Source of the DNA: Gammaproteobacteria bacterium
Lineage (GTDB): Bacteria > Pseudomonadota > Gammaproteobacteria > Pseudomonadales > Azotimanducaceae
Assembly: GCA_027293665.1 (NCBI GenBank)
Contig: JAPUFN010000127.1
Span: forward strand, 1 to 8,745
Direction of reading: 5' to 3'
Length of the DNA: 8,745 nucleotides
Position numbers and translations under genes: made by a program
The notes under the pieces: model-generated
Told to the model about the DNA's origin: nothing
The model's input: only the letters and a program-made list of their open reading frames with translations
Database searches by the model: none
Part shown: positions 1 to 6,957 of the stretch, in pieces
Position numbering within the stretch: the first letter of the stretch is position 1
How the letters are laid out: every line of letters begins with the position of its first letter

Positions 1-1167
1 GATTCGCGCCGGGCCATCCTGCGTGACGTTGCCTGGAGCAACCCAGGCTTCGATCGAAAATTCTCCCGTCGACGTGATCAGGTCATGCAGCTTGCTGCTT
101 GCAGTCGTTGACCCCTGGGCCTTGCCGTCGATGAACTGCACGCCCCAACCGCCAACCCAGTTGTAGGTCCCCGATAGCGTCAGGTTGAGCGATGGTTCGA
201 TACCGCTCGTGTCGAATACCTGGTTGCCGGACCCTGTCTTGAATTCATAGAGCGCGATGAGATTGGCCTCAAAGCGGCCACCGGCTGACGACACGATGCC
301 ATCGGGCAGCCCCAACGCCATGCTGGTGACCAGATTGGGATCGATAACTGTGGTGGGAATGGCAGTGGCAAGGTCGAATATCGCCGTCTGCATGATTCCT
401 GAATCGTCGGTATCCATGAAGTCCTGGTCGCCGTCATCACATTGGTTCCAGCAATTGTGTGATTCCTGGCGCAGCCGTAAGACGAAGCGCGAGTTGCCAG
501 GATTGTCCAGATCGATTTTCGCCTGAGCAGCATCATAGGCTGCGTTCATGTTGGCGCTGGCAAAGTAGGGCGACTGCGGAATGGCTGCTGCTTCGGAATG
601 GCAGTTCACGCAGTAAGTTCTGAGCAGGTTGTAGACCGCAGTGAATTCCGGCGGCGCGAGTGCTGGAAAATTCTTGCTGTCACCAGGTGCCTGCAGCGGC
701 GGGGCGATAAGTACAATTGCTTTGCCGACACCGCCAAAGGTGGCACCCGCCCAGTTTTCGATATAGGACTCGATGATGTCGCCACAGGCGTTGTCGTCGG
801 ATAGCCAGCAATTGTGACCGCCGCGAACTTTTCCTACCATAATCGACATGGCCGGATCTGCCAGATCAACGACCGTATTGGCCGCGTCGTAAGCGAGGTT
901 GATGTCATCGGCCCGGACAAACCTTGGATTCTGGCTATCGTTGTGACAACTTCCACAACGGTTGTTCGGCACCAGATTGTCCCAGAGTGTCAGCTTGAAG
1001 GTTTGCACGTCCGGCGTCGACGGTGGTGGGCCGTTGTAGTTGCTCACTTGCGGCGCCGTTGTCAGTGGCGTTGCCGAGGTGGCTGCGCCGCTGCCACCGC
1101 CACAACCAGCGAGCACCAGCAGGGCGATGGCGATGGCAGTAAATCGAATTGTCAGCAGATTCTTCAT
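1..1167 (-). CDS. Lipoprotein with two repeated CxxCH modules and a LamG domain (3' end outside window)
   Basis: 389 residues are visible; the gene runs off the left edge without a stop. The ATG at 1167 has a strong GGGAGG ribosome site four bases upstream. Residues 1-22 form a lipoprotein signal (LLVLAGC, lipidated Cys22), followed by a Gly/Ser/Thr/Pro-rich linker. CGSCH lies at 71-75 and CVNCH at 186-190. Each is followed at similar spacing by a YDAA motif (93-96 and 211-214) and an HNCW motif (118-121 and 237-240), so the heme region is an internal duplication. From about residue 296 the sequence matches a Laminin_G_3 (LamG, concanavalin-A-like) fold, with LIALYEF, WGVQFIDGKAQG and FSIEAWVAPGN. 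LamG domains often bind carbohydrate or mediate adhesion. The protein is probably a surface or periplasmic heme lipoprotein cotranscribed with the gene ending 12 bp upstream. The substrate is unknown, and the rest of the LamG domain and any further domains are not visible. Confidence 0.88.
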   Translation of the reverse strand, partial: MKNLLTIRFTAIAIALLVLAGCGGGSGAATSATPLTTAPQVSNYNGPPPSTPDVQTFKLTLWDNLVPNNRCGSCHNDSQNPRFVRADDINLAYDAANTVVDLADPAMSIMVGKVRGGHNCWLSDDNACGDIIESYIENWAGATFGGVGKAIVLIAPPLQAPGDSKNFPALAPPEFTAVYNLLRTYCVNCHSEAAAIPQSPYFASANMNAAYDAAQAKIDLDNPGNSRFVLRLRQESHNCWNQCDDGDQDFMDTDDSGIMQTAIFDLATAIPTTVIDPNLVTSMALGLPDGIVSSAGGRFEANLIALYEFKTGSGNQVFDTSGIEPSLNLTLSGTYNWVGGWGVQFIDGKAQGSTTASSKLHDLITSTGEFSIEAWVAPGNVTQDGPARI

Positions 1168-1179
1168 GTTGCCTCCCGC

Positions 1180-2397
1180 CTAGTCGCCCATGCAGTAAAC
1201 GGCAGATTCTGCGAAGACCTGCTTTAAGTTGTATGTGGTCGACCTGAATGAGGTCACCATGTTGTCGATCTGTGTCCGGTCCAGATCGTCCTGTGGTGGC
1301 CGCAGGCAGACGTTGGTGAAGACCTTTTCGACCTGGCAGTACGCGAATGTATCGCTGTCGGCGAGTTCCTGACCCATGGACTTCGCGCCGTTACCGGAAC
1401 CGGTTCCGGCACCCCAGCCCAGCAGGGCGTTCTGGCCGTTGCGCCAGTAATTATTCCAGCTGTCGTCCGGGGTAATGAAGCCATGCTCAAAATTGTTGTT
1501 GTTGTTGAAGTATTTCGAAACAACGCGAGTACCGGTTACCGGGTCGATCTGACCGGAACTGTTGTAGGTGATAAAACCGTTTTCGCCATCGGGGTCGCTG
1601 TTGACGTCATACGAATAATCGTAATAGGCGAACGACTGAGCCAATGGATCCATGCCGGAGTGGCAGCCGATGCAATTGTTGAGGAAGATGCGGCTGTCGC
1701 CACCGGGACTGCGGGATACATCCTGGCGGATTCTGTCCGGCGCCCGGGTGATATCTTTCACCTGCTCCATGTCGTTGCACATATGATTGAGCAGCGTGAA
1801 ACGGAACATGGCCCGATTGGTGCCGTCGATGAAAAATGCTTTTGCTGCAGCTCTGGTTGTCATGATCCCGGCGGTCGCTGGAGCGGGAACACCCGTCAGT
1901 GACGATTGCGGCGTGAACTGCAGATTGGCTTGAAGATCGATACCGCGGTCTTCGAGTGCCTCATAGTGAGCGTTGTTTGTGTTCGAATAGGCTGGAATGC
2001 CAGGACCGGAACCGATGTAGAGAGTGTCCGCGCTCAGGATCTCCCGGAAATCTCTGTTATCACGAACCATGCCGATTATCATTGCGATGTAGTCGTTGAG
2101 CGGTACGAACACGTTCTGGTCGCGATTCGTCCAGGGTGCAACAAAGTTTTTGAGCGTCACCCGGTAGAACTCTGGATCATCAGTTGCCATGAGTGCTGCG
2201 GCTACTTCGTTGTTGCCGTCGATTGCCGCGGCCATGTCGGTGAGCGTTTGGGCATCCGGGGGCACACCAGCAATGCGATCGTGCATGCGTTTTGCCTGGT
2301 CTCTGGAGTCCGCCATAGCTGTGCCTGCCAGGACCACGGCCACAATCAGAAATCCACCGAGTCCAGGACTGCGATGTCTTGTTGATTTGGAGTTCAT
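1180..2397 (-). CDS. Exported mono-heme cytochrome-like protein, DUF1588/DUF1592-related
   Basis: 405 residues, starting at the ATG at 2397. GAGGAG (2408-2413) sits ten bases upstream; a GTG at 2415 is possible but would overlap this ribosome site. A Sec signal peptide with the hydrophobic core FLIVAVVLAG ends near AMA-DS, giving a soluble periplasmic protein. The central region (AGIMTTRAAAKAF, then LLNHMC) leads to one heme motif, CIGCH at 242-246, followed by SGMDPLAQSFAYYDY. That C-x-x-C-H-x-G-x-D-P-x-x arrangement resembles the DUF1588 family found with planctomycete-type cytochromes. The C-terminus carries YCQVEKVFTNVCLR, a Cys pair that may form a disulfide. An (Asn)5 run lies in the Gly/Asn-rich stretch before it. 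It is the first gene of the leftward unit, with the heme/LamG lipoprotein 12 bp downstream. A redox role is inferred from the heme motif; the family assignment is from memory and approximate. Confidence 0.85.
   Translation of the reverse strand: MNSKSTRHRSPGLGGFLIVAVVLAGTAMADSRDQAKRMHDRIAGVPPDAQTLTDMAAAIDGNNEVAAALMATDDPEFYRVTLKNFVAPWTNRDQNVFVPLNDYIAMIIGMVRDNRDFREILSADTLYIGSGPGIPAYSNTNNAHYEALEDRGIDLQANLQFTPQSSLTGVPAPATAGIMTTRAAAKAFFIDGTNRAMFRFTLLNHMCNDMEQVKDITRAPDRIRQDVSRSPGGDSRIFLNNCIGCHSGMDPLAQSFAYYDYSYDVNSDPDGENGFITYNSSGQIDPVTGTRVVSKYFNNNNNFEHGFITPDDSWNNYWRNGQNALLGWGAGTGSGNGAKSMGQELADSDTFAYCQVEKVFTNVCLRPPQDDLDRTQIDNMVTSFRSTTYNLKQVFAESAVYCMGD
1493..1507. repeat. (TTG)5 trinucleotide run within a coding region
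   Basis: Five TTG units in a row on the plus strand encode most of the poly-Asn stretch of the leftward DUF1588-like protein. A change of whole units would keep the frame and only alter the Asn run length. Confidence 0.8.
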
Positions 2398-2428
2398 CAG
2401 CAACACGCTCCTCACCGTGTACTTGGCT

Positions 2429-2442
2429 GATGCTGCAGCATC
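2429..2442. repeat. Perfect 14-bp palindrome in the leftward leader
   Basis: GATGCTGCAGCATC equals its own reverse complement. It lies 31 bp upstream of the leftward ATG, just before the ribosome site, so it could be an operator or a short hairpin in the mRNA leader. No regulator family is recognised. Confidence 0.6.
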
Positions 2443-2530
2443 GTTGCTACCAGCCCAGACATACCTCGCCCATCGCCCGTCCCTGGGCAGGTGGAATGAG
2501 TTAAGAGTCGGCCAAAGGCCGCTGGCAAGC

Positions 2531-2546
2531 TGTGACTGGAGTCACA
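2531..2546. promoter_or_regulatory. CRP/FNR-family operator-like palindrome (site 1)
   Basis: TGTGACTGGAGTCACA is a perfect TGTGA-N6-TCACA palindrome, symmetric for one further base on each side (TGTGAC-N4-GTCACA). TGTGA-N6-TCACA is the established consensus core of CRP, Vfr and Clp-type regulators. Its centre is about 141 bp upstream of the leftward start codon. No strong -10 lies at the class II distance on the minus strand (best is TCTTAA at 2501-2506), so activation versus repression cannot be decided. Confidence 0.7.
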
Positions 2547-2715
2547 ACCACGGCAAGGGTGCCGTAATCTTGGCTGAGCCGATTTGCGCCGTCGGACCTT
2601 TTATATCAAGGGCTCCAGGGCCGGGCTGCAGCAGAGTTGGCGCGCGCGGTAAGAGGCAGACTGACATCTTACTTACACGAATTCAGTACTTCTGAAGATT
2701 CCTGCGCCGGGGCGC

Positions 2716-2731
2716 TGTGACTCGCGTCACA
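2716..2731. promoter_or_regulatory. CRP/FNR-family operator-like palindrome (site 2)
   Basis: TGTGACTCGCGTCACA is a second perfect TGTGAC-N4-GTCACA palindrome. It differs from site 1 only in the central spacer, which argues that the same protein reads both. Its centre (2723.5) lies about 75 bp upstream of the rightward GTG start and is well placed to act on the candidate -10 elements at 2748-2758. Confidence 0.75.
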
Positions 2732-2747
2732 CCTGCCATGCAGGCCC

Positions 2748-2758
2748 TATGAAAGAAT
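2748..2758 (+). promoter_or_regulatory. Candidate -10 region of the rightward operon
   Basis: Two overlapping hexamers each match TATAAT at four of six positions: TATGAA (2748-2753) and AAGAAT (2753-2758). With AAGAAT, transcription would start near 2765 and the centre of site 2 would lie at about -41.5, the classic class II CRP position. No -35 consensus is seen, as expected for an activator-dependent promoter. Confidence 0.4.
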
Positions 2759-2763
2759 TCTTT
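2752..2763. repeat. 12-bp palindrome overlapping the rightward promoter
   Basis: AAAGAATTCTTT is a perfect palindrome that overlaps the candidate -10 and the start-site region. It could be a second operator, or simply an AT-rich melting region. Confidence 0.4.
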
Positions 2764-2798
2764 TTCCATTGTGCCAGGCGCTAAGAGGCGAATAGATC

Positions 2799-5498
2799 GT
2801 GCCATGCGAGCTAGTACAGTTTTATCGGTCAGCAGTTGCTCTTTCGATCGCGTGTTTGCTTGTTGCGTGCGGGGGCGGCAGCAGTGGCGTTTCCCTCGGA
2901 AGCGGTCAGGACCCCGATCCAGTTATCCTGGATTTTCCAATTGCGTACGTGAAACGGCCGGTTCTGTTTGATGACACAGGGTTGGATTTGCGGACGATCG
3001 AAGTGCGCGAAGCATTTGGTTTTTTTCCCGGCGCGGAATTACTCCTGCGTGATCGAGCGTCGCCAAGTGCGGTTGAGCGTTCTCTTACGGATGGTATTTT
3101 CCCTGATGATATTGACGGCAATTCGCCGCTGTACGACGTCAAAGACCTCAGTGTTTCCTCTGATGGCCTGAAGCTGGTGTTTGCGATGCGAGCGCCGGAA
3201 GACCCCATGCTCGATGACGACGAGCAGCCAACCTGGAACATCTGGCTCTACGATCATGAAACCGGTCTGGTCACTCGTGTGATCGGTTCGAACATCACCG
3301 CGGAACTGGGTCAGGATGTTGCACCGAGGTTTTTGCCGGATGGCCGGCTCGTTTTTTCGTCTACGCGCCAACGGCGGGCGAAAGCGGTCCTGCTCGATGA
3401 GGGTAAGCCACAGTTTTCTGCTTTTGACGAAGACCGCAACCAGGAAGCTCTGGCGCTGCACGTCATGGATGAAGACGGCAGCGACGTTCACCAGATTACG
3501 TTCAATCAGAGCTCCGATCTCGATCCAAGCGTGCGCGGTGATGGGCGTGTCGTATTCAGCCGCTGGGACAATGTGTCGAACGTCGACCGGCTGAGTCTTT
3601 ACAGCGTCAACCCCGACGGTACTGAACTGCAGTTGCTCTACGGCGTGCACAGTCACGACACCGGTCCAGCCGGCACGACCATCGAATTCATGGAGTCCCA
3701 GGAGCTACCCGATGGCCGCCTGCTGGTGCTGTTGCGGCCGCCCGGTGGTCAAACACGTCTCGGAGCAATCCCCATCGCAATCGATACCGCCGCTTATGTT
3801 GAGCACGATCAACCGACGTTCGCCAATGTCGGACTGCTGGCGGACGCACAGGAGGATTTCATCGCGGGTGATTTGAATATCGATGACGATACGCCGGCTC
3901 TACAAGGCCGGTATTCGAGCTTCGCGCCGGTTTTTGACGGAACCAACCGCATGCTCGTTTCGTGGAGTCAGTGCCGCCTGATCGATGAGATTACGGATCC
4001 GCTGAATCCCGTGTTCTCCCCCTGCTCGGACGAGTCCCTCCTTGACCCCAACTTTGTGGAGGCTGATCCCCTCTATGGCGTGTGGATGTTCGATGGCAAT
4101 GCAAACACGCAGTTGCCAATAGTCGTTGCCAACGAAGGTGAAATCTATTCGGAAATCGTGGTTATGGAACCGAAGACCAATCCGCCGGTGATTCTCGACA
4201 AAGTTGTGGGGATCGATCTTGATCCGGATCTGTTTGCCGAATCCGTAGGCGTACTGCATGTCCACAGCATCTACGATTTCGATGGAACCGCTGTTGCGAA
4301 TCTCTCTGTGCTGGCGGATCCGCAGGCAACCACAATAGCGGACCGTCCTGCGCTTTTTATCCGAATCGTCAAAGCGGTTTCGATCCCCGATGACGACATC
4401 GTGGATCTTGATGGCACAGCGTTCGGCCGCTCACAGGCGCAACTCATGCGCGAAATCATCGGCTACGCGCCGGTGGAACCCGACGGCTCAGTGAAAGTTA
4501 AGGTTCCAGCAAACATTGCGTTCTGGCTGGATGTGCTGGACGTCAACGGTCGGCGGATCTTTCCGCGCCATCAGAACTGGCTGCAATTACGGCCGGGTGA
4601 GGAAGTGCAATGCAACGGCTGTCATACCCCGCAAAGTGAGGTGCCGCACGGTCGGGTGAACGCAGAGGCACCGCCGGCGAATACGGGTGCGCTGGTCGAT
4701 GGGTCACCGTTTCCAAATACCAATCCGGTCTTTTTTGCCAACGTGGGCGAGACAATGGCCGAGGTCTACGCCCGCATCAACGGTGTACGCGAGCCGACGG
4801 TCAATCTTGACTACCTGGATGTCTGGACAGATCCGGCCATTGGAACGCTAGAAACGCCGTTTCTCCACTCCTACCAGGCGCTGTCTACACCCGCACCGCT
4901 GGATCCCAGTTGCGTGGCTAACTGGACTGCGCTGTGCCGGATCATCATCAACTTTGAGTCGCACATTCATCCTTTATGGAACGTCGATCGGCGGGTGTTT
5001 GATACGGATGGCGTGACGTTGCTGAGAGACGACACCTGTACCGGTTGTCACAACGTGGTGGATGCGATGGCTGTCGACATGGTGCCGGCTGCTCAGCTCG
5101 ATCTGTCCGATGGCATCTCGGCAGACGAGGCCGATCACTTCAAGAGCTATCGGGAGCTGTTGTTCAATGACAACCAGCAGGTGTTGGATGCCGGTGGCAA
5201 CGTTATCGATGAACTGGTGCAGGCCACCGACGGCAATGGCAATCCACTGTTTGTGCTCGATGCGAATGGCAATCCGGTGCTCGATGGGGCAGGTAATCCG
5301 ATTCCTGTGCTGGTAACCATTAACGTGTCGCCGTCACTGAATGTTGCTGGCGCGAACTTCAGTCCCCGTTTTTTTGATCGTTTCGACCCGAATCAAACCC
5401 ATGACGGCCGACTATCCGGCGCAGAGTTGAAGTTGGTCTCAGAATGGATCGATATCGGTGGGCAATATTACAACAACCCATTTGACGTTCCGCCCTGA
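2799..5498 (+). CDS. HzsA-like di-heme lipoprotein with beta-propeller (hydrazine synthase alpha-like fold, function unknown)
   Basis: 899 residues. The GTG start is the first possible start after an in-frame TAG at 2793, with AAGAGG upstream. The lipoprotein signal ends at LLVAC (Cys24), followed by a Gly/Ser linker. Residues ~110-330 show PD40/TolB-like propeller blades (SVSSDGLKLVF, APRFLPDGRLVFSS, DPSVRGDGRVVFSR). A middle domain carries VKVPANIAFWLDVLD, then RPGEEVQCNGCH with a heme motif at 605-609. A C-terminal domain has HIHPLW (722-727), CTGCH (747-751) and the ending LSGAELKLVSEWIDIGGQYY. Propeller, middle heme domain and C-terminal heme domain is the order of hydrazine synthase alpha. 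No beta or gamma partner is nearby, and no tyrosine follows the first heme motif closely, so hydrazine synthesis is unlikely. It heads the five-gene rightward operon. A periplasmic or surface redox role is inferred; the substrate is unknown. Confidence 0.9.
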   Translation: MPCELVQFYRSAVALSIACLLVACGGGSSGVSLGSGQDPDPVILDFPIAYVKRPVLFDDTGLDLRTIEVREAFGFFPGAELLLRDRASPSAVERSLTDGIFPDDIDGNSPLYDVKDLSVSSDGLKLVFAMRAPEDPMLDDDEQPTWNIWLYDHETGLVTRVIGSNITAELGQDVAPRFLPDGRLVFSSTRQRRAKAVLLDEGKPQFSAFDEDRNQEALALHVMDEDGSDVHQITFNQSSDLDPSVRGDGRVVFSRWDNVSNVDRLSLYSVNPDGTELQLLYGVHSHDTGPAGTTIEFMESQELPDGRLLVLLRPPGGQTRLGAIPIAIDTAAYVEHDQPTFANVGLLADAQEDFIAGDLNIDDDTPALQGRYSSFAPVFDGTNRMLVSWSQCRLIDEITDPLNPVFSPCSDESLLDPNFVEADPLYGVWMFDGNANTQLPIVVANEGEIYSEIVVMEPKTNPPVILDKVVGIDLDPDLFAESVGVLHVHSIYDFDGTAVANLSVLADPQATTIADRPALFIRIVKAVSIPDDDIVDLDGTAFGRSQAQLMREIIGYAPVEPDGSVKVKVPANIAFWLDVLDVNGRRIFPRHQNWLQLRPGEEVQCNGCHTPQSEVPHGRVNAEAPPANTGALVDGSPFPNTNPVFFANVGETMAEVYARINGVREPTVNLDYLDVWTDPAIGTLETPFLHSYQALSTPAPLDPSCVANWTALCRIIINFESHIHPLWNVDRRVFDTDGVTLLRDDTCTGCHNVVDAMAVDMVPAAQLDLSDGISADEADHFKSYRELLFNDNQQVLDAGGNVIDELVQATDGNGNPLFVLDANGNPVLDGAGNPIPVLVTINVSPSLNVAGANFSPRFFDRFDPNQTHDGRLSGAELKLVSEWIDIGGQYYNNPFDVPP
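5187..5312 (+). repeat. Short DxxGN repeats within the HzsA-like protein
   Basis: Four related units begin at residues 797, 811, 821 and 829 (DAGGNV, DGNGNP, DANGNP, DGAGNP), the last three close together and rich in GGCAAT-type codons. They form an Asp/Asn/Gly-rich loop between the second heme motif and the conserved C-terminal helix. Such loops can bind calcium, but that is not shown here. Confidence 0.6.
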
Positions 5499-5527
5499 TG
5501 CGGAGCTGCCGGTAAAGGATGAACGGC

Positions 5528-6310
5528 ATGACTCGTAGACTGACCAGTGGCTGCATAGCGCTACTCGGGTTGCTTCTGGCAACTCCGGCACTGGCTGTCT
5601 ACAACCCGTTGAACCTGTTGCAGAACTATCAACCCGAAGTCGTGGTGTCCGACCCATATGTCGAGATGCATACCGGTCCCGGACGCGGCTATCCCATCTT
5701 CTATGTCGCCGGGCAGGGTGATGCGATCACACTTCTCAAACAGCGGACGGACTGGTTCAAAATTCGTCTGGCCAGAGGCGCTCATCGAACGAAGGAAGGT
5801 TGGGTGCACATCGACCAGATGCGTCACACCCTGGACCTCGACGGCAACCCGATCGAATTTGTAGATTACGGAATTGATAGTTTTTCCGGCCGACGCTGGG
5901 AAATGGGTATCACCGGCGGTGACTTCGAGGGTGCGGCCGCCATCACCACGTATGTCGGATATGCGGTGAATCCCTATATCACGCTGCAGATCGAAGCCTC
6001 GCAGATTCTCGGAGACTTCTCCGATGGGTCGATGTTTGGTGCAAACATACTGATGTACCCGTTTCCAAATTGGCGGGTATCGCCTTACTTCACGATCGGA
6101 ACCGGAATTGTAGAAATCGAACCGCAGACGACGATCGTGCAGGCGGAGGATCGGCGCGATGAGATCGCTCACGCCGGCGTGGGTGCAAATATCTATTTGA
6201 GTGATCGTTTCATTCTACGTTTCGAATACAAGCGCCATACGGTGCTCACCAGTCGAGACGACAACGAAGAGATAGACCAATGGAAAACAGGCTTCAGCAT
6301 ATTTTTCTGA
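5528..6310 (+). CDS. SH3-domain protein fused to an outer-membrane beta-barrel
   Basis: 260 residues from the ATG at 5528, which has AAGG nine bases upstream. An ATG at 5519 adds three residues but abuts that ribosome site. The signal peptide ends at TPALA. Residues ~36-100 form a bacterial SH3 (SH3_3-type) domain (VSDPYVEMHTGPGRGYPIF, TDWFKIRLARG, KEGWVHIDQM), which usually contacts peptidoglycan or a partner protein. Residues ~124-260 alternate as beta-strands, starting WEMGITGG and ending WKTGFSIFF, with the terminal Phe expected for recognition by the BAM machinery. The likely place is the outer membrane with SH3 in the periplasm. The gene starts 29 bp after the HzsA-like gene, and its last 31 bp overlap the next barrel gene, so translation is probably coupled. 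No catalytic motif is visible. Confidence 0.88.
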   Translation: MTRRLTSGCIALLGLLLATPALAVYNPLNLLQNYQPEVVVSDPYVEMHTGPGRGYPIFYVAGQGDAITLLKQRTDWFKIRLARGAHRTKEGWVHIDQMRHTLDLDGNPIEFVDYGIDSFSGRRWEMGITGGDFEGAAAITTYVGYAVNPYITLQIEASQILGDFSDGSMFGANILMYPFPNWRVSPYFTIGTGIVEIEPQTTIVQAEDRRDEIAHAGVGANIYLSDRFILRFEYKRHTVLTSRDDNEEIDQWKTGFSIFF

Positions 6311-6945
6311 GCATCTGTCTGCTAGTTGTGGTGCTCGTGGGTTTCACACCGACCACCCAGGCGGCGACAGATCCCTCCGCTCTCGAACTCGAGCCGCTGG
6401 TGGTGCGCGAGCCGGAACGGCGCAAGATCGATATCGACCGACTCGATACCGAAGACTGGGAAGTCGGAGTCTTCGCAGGATTGATGAACGTTGAAGATTT
6501 CGGCACCGATACGCTCACGGGTGTACGAATTGCCTATCACGTGACTGAGGATTTCTTCGTGGAAGCCCAGTACGGAATGACGGATCTCGGTCAGACGAGT
6601 TTTGAGCGACTTAGTGGCGGTGCCCAGTTGTTGACTGACGATCAGCGCGAGATGAGTTACTACAACCTGTCCGTCGGCTACAACGTTTTTCCAGGAGAAT
6701 CGTTCATCGCGAGTCGCTGGGCTTTCAAAGGAGGCCTGTACGTGATCGCGGGTATCGGTAGCACCGACTTCGCGGGTGATGAACGTTTTACGTTGAACGT
6801 CGGCCTCGGCTACCGACTGATTGCTACCGACTGGCTAGCGTTCCACTTCAACGTGCGTGACCATATCTTCGATTCTGACCTTCTGGGTAGAGAAGAAACG
6901 CTGCACAACATCGAGTTTTCCGGTGGTCTCACGATCTTCTTTTAG
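6280..6945 (+). CDS. Outer-membrane beta-barrel protein (TIGR04565 / OMP_myx_plus type)
   Basis: 221 residues. The ATG lies inside the previous gene, with GAAGAG upstream, giving a 31-bp overlap. A signal peptide (core LLVVVLVGF, ending near TTQAA) precedes a linker with PLVVREPERRKIDIDRLDTE. Barrel strands run from W60 (WEVGVFAGLMNVEDFG, GVRIAYHVTEDFFVEAQYG, YYNLSVGYNVFPGE, WLAFHFNVRDHIF) to the terminal LTIFF. These motifs match the outer membrane beta-barrel family I know as TIGR04565, found in myxobacteria and proteobacteria. The start of its barrel resembles that of the preceding SH3-barrel protein (WEVGV against WEMGI, and the same Ile-Phe-Phe ending), so the two may be diverged tandem paralogues. 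Its function is not established; a structural or pore role is inferred. Confidence 0.88.
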   Translation: MENRLQHIFLSICLLVVVLVGFTPTTQAATDPSALELEPLVVREPERRKIDIDRLDTEDWEVGVFAGLMNVEDFGTDTLTGVRIAYHVTEDFFVEAQYGMTDLGQTSFERLSGGAQLLTDDQREMSYYNLSVGYNVFPGESFIASRWAFKGGLYVIAGIGSTDFAGDERFTLNVGLGYRLIATDWLAFHFNVRDHIFDSDLLGREETLHNIEFSGGLTIFF

Positions 6946-6957
6946 AGGGTAAGCGTT

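Larger units (their letters stand above)
2398..2798. promoter_or_regulatory. Divergent intergenic regulatory region
   Basis: 401 bp separate the start codons of the two divergent units. No convincing gene is present. It holds two perfect CRP-type palindromes (2531-2546 and 2716-2731), a 14-bp palindrome in the leftward leader (2429-2442), and a 12-bp palindrome near the rightward promoter (2752-2763). Two small perfect inverted repeats are also present: CGGCC-AAA-GGCCG at 2509-2521 and CCTGC-CAT-GCAGG at 2732-2744. A TATAAA hexamer on the minus strand (2601-2606) is an alternative -10 for the leftward unit, though I see no good -35 for it. Confidence 0.75.

Noticed and set aside
2594..2607. 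FNR box around TTGATATAAAAGG on the minus strand
   Set aside because: Only one TTGAT half-site is present; the ATCAA partner at the required spacing is missing.
2189..2695. Plus-strand open frame (168 codons) running across the divergent intergenic region
   Set aside because: Its first part is antisense to the mono-heme gene, it covers a CRP-type site and the leftward ribosome site, and its translation resembles no protein family.
3039..3656. Long antisense open frame (205 codons) under the HzsA-like gene
   Set aside because: It lies wholly opposite a well-supported coding gene, shows no domain or signal peptide, and is best explained as a shadow frame.
2799..5498. Anammox hydrazine synthase identity
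   Set aside because: Only the alpha-like architecture is present. The beta/gamma partner genes are missing, the neighbourhood is gammaproteobacterial in style, and no tyrosine follows the first heme motif closely.
5738..5753. CRP-like palindrome GTGAT-GCG-ATCAC within the SH3-barrel gene
   Set aside because: The spacing differs from TGTGA-N6-TCACA and the site lies inside coding sequence with no promoter context.
5561..6172. Antisense open frame (203 codons) under the SH3-barrel gene
   Set aside because: The opposite strand carries clear signal, SH3 and barrel motifs; this frame has no recognisable content.
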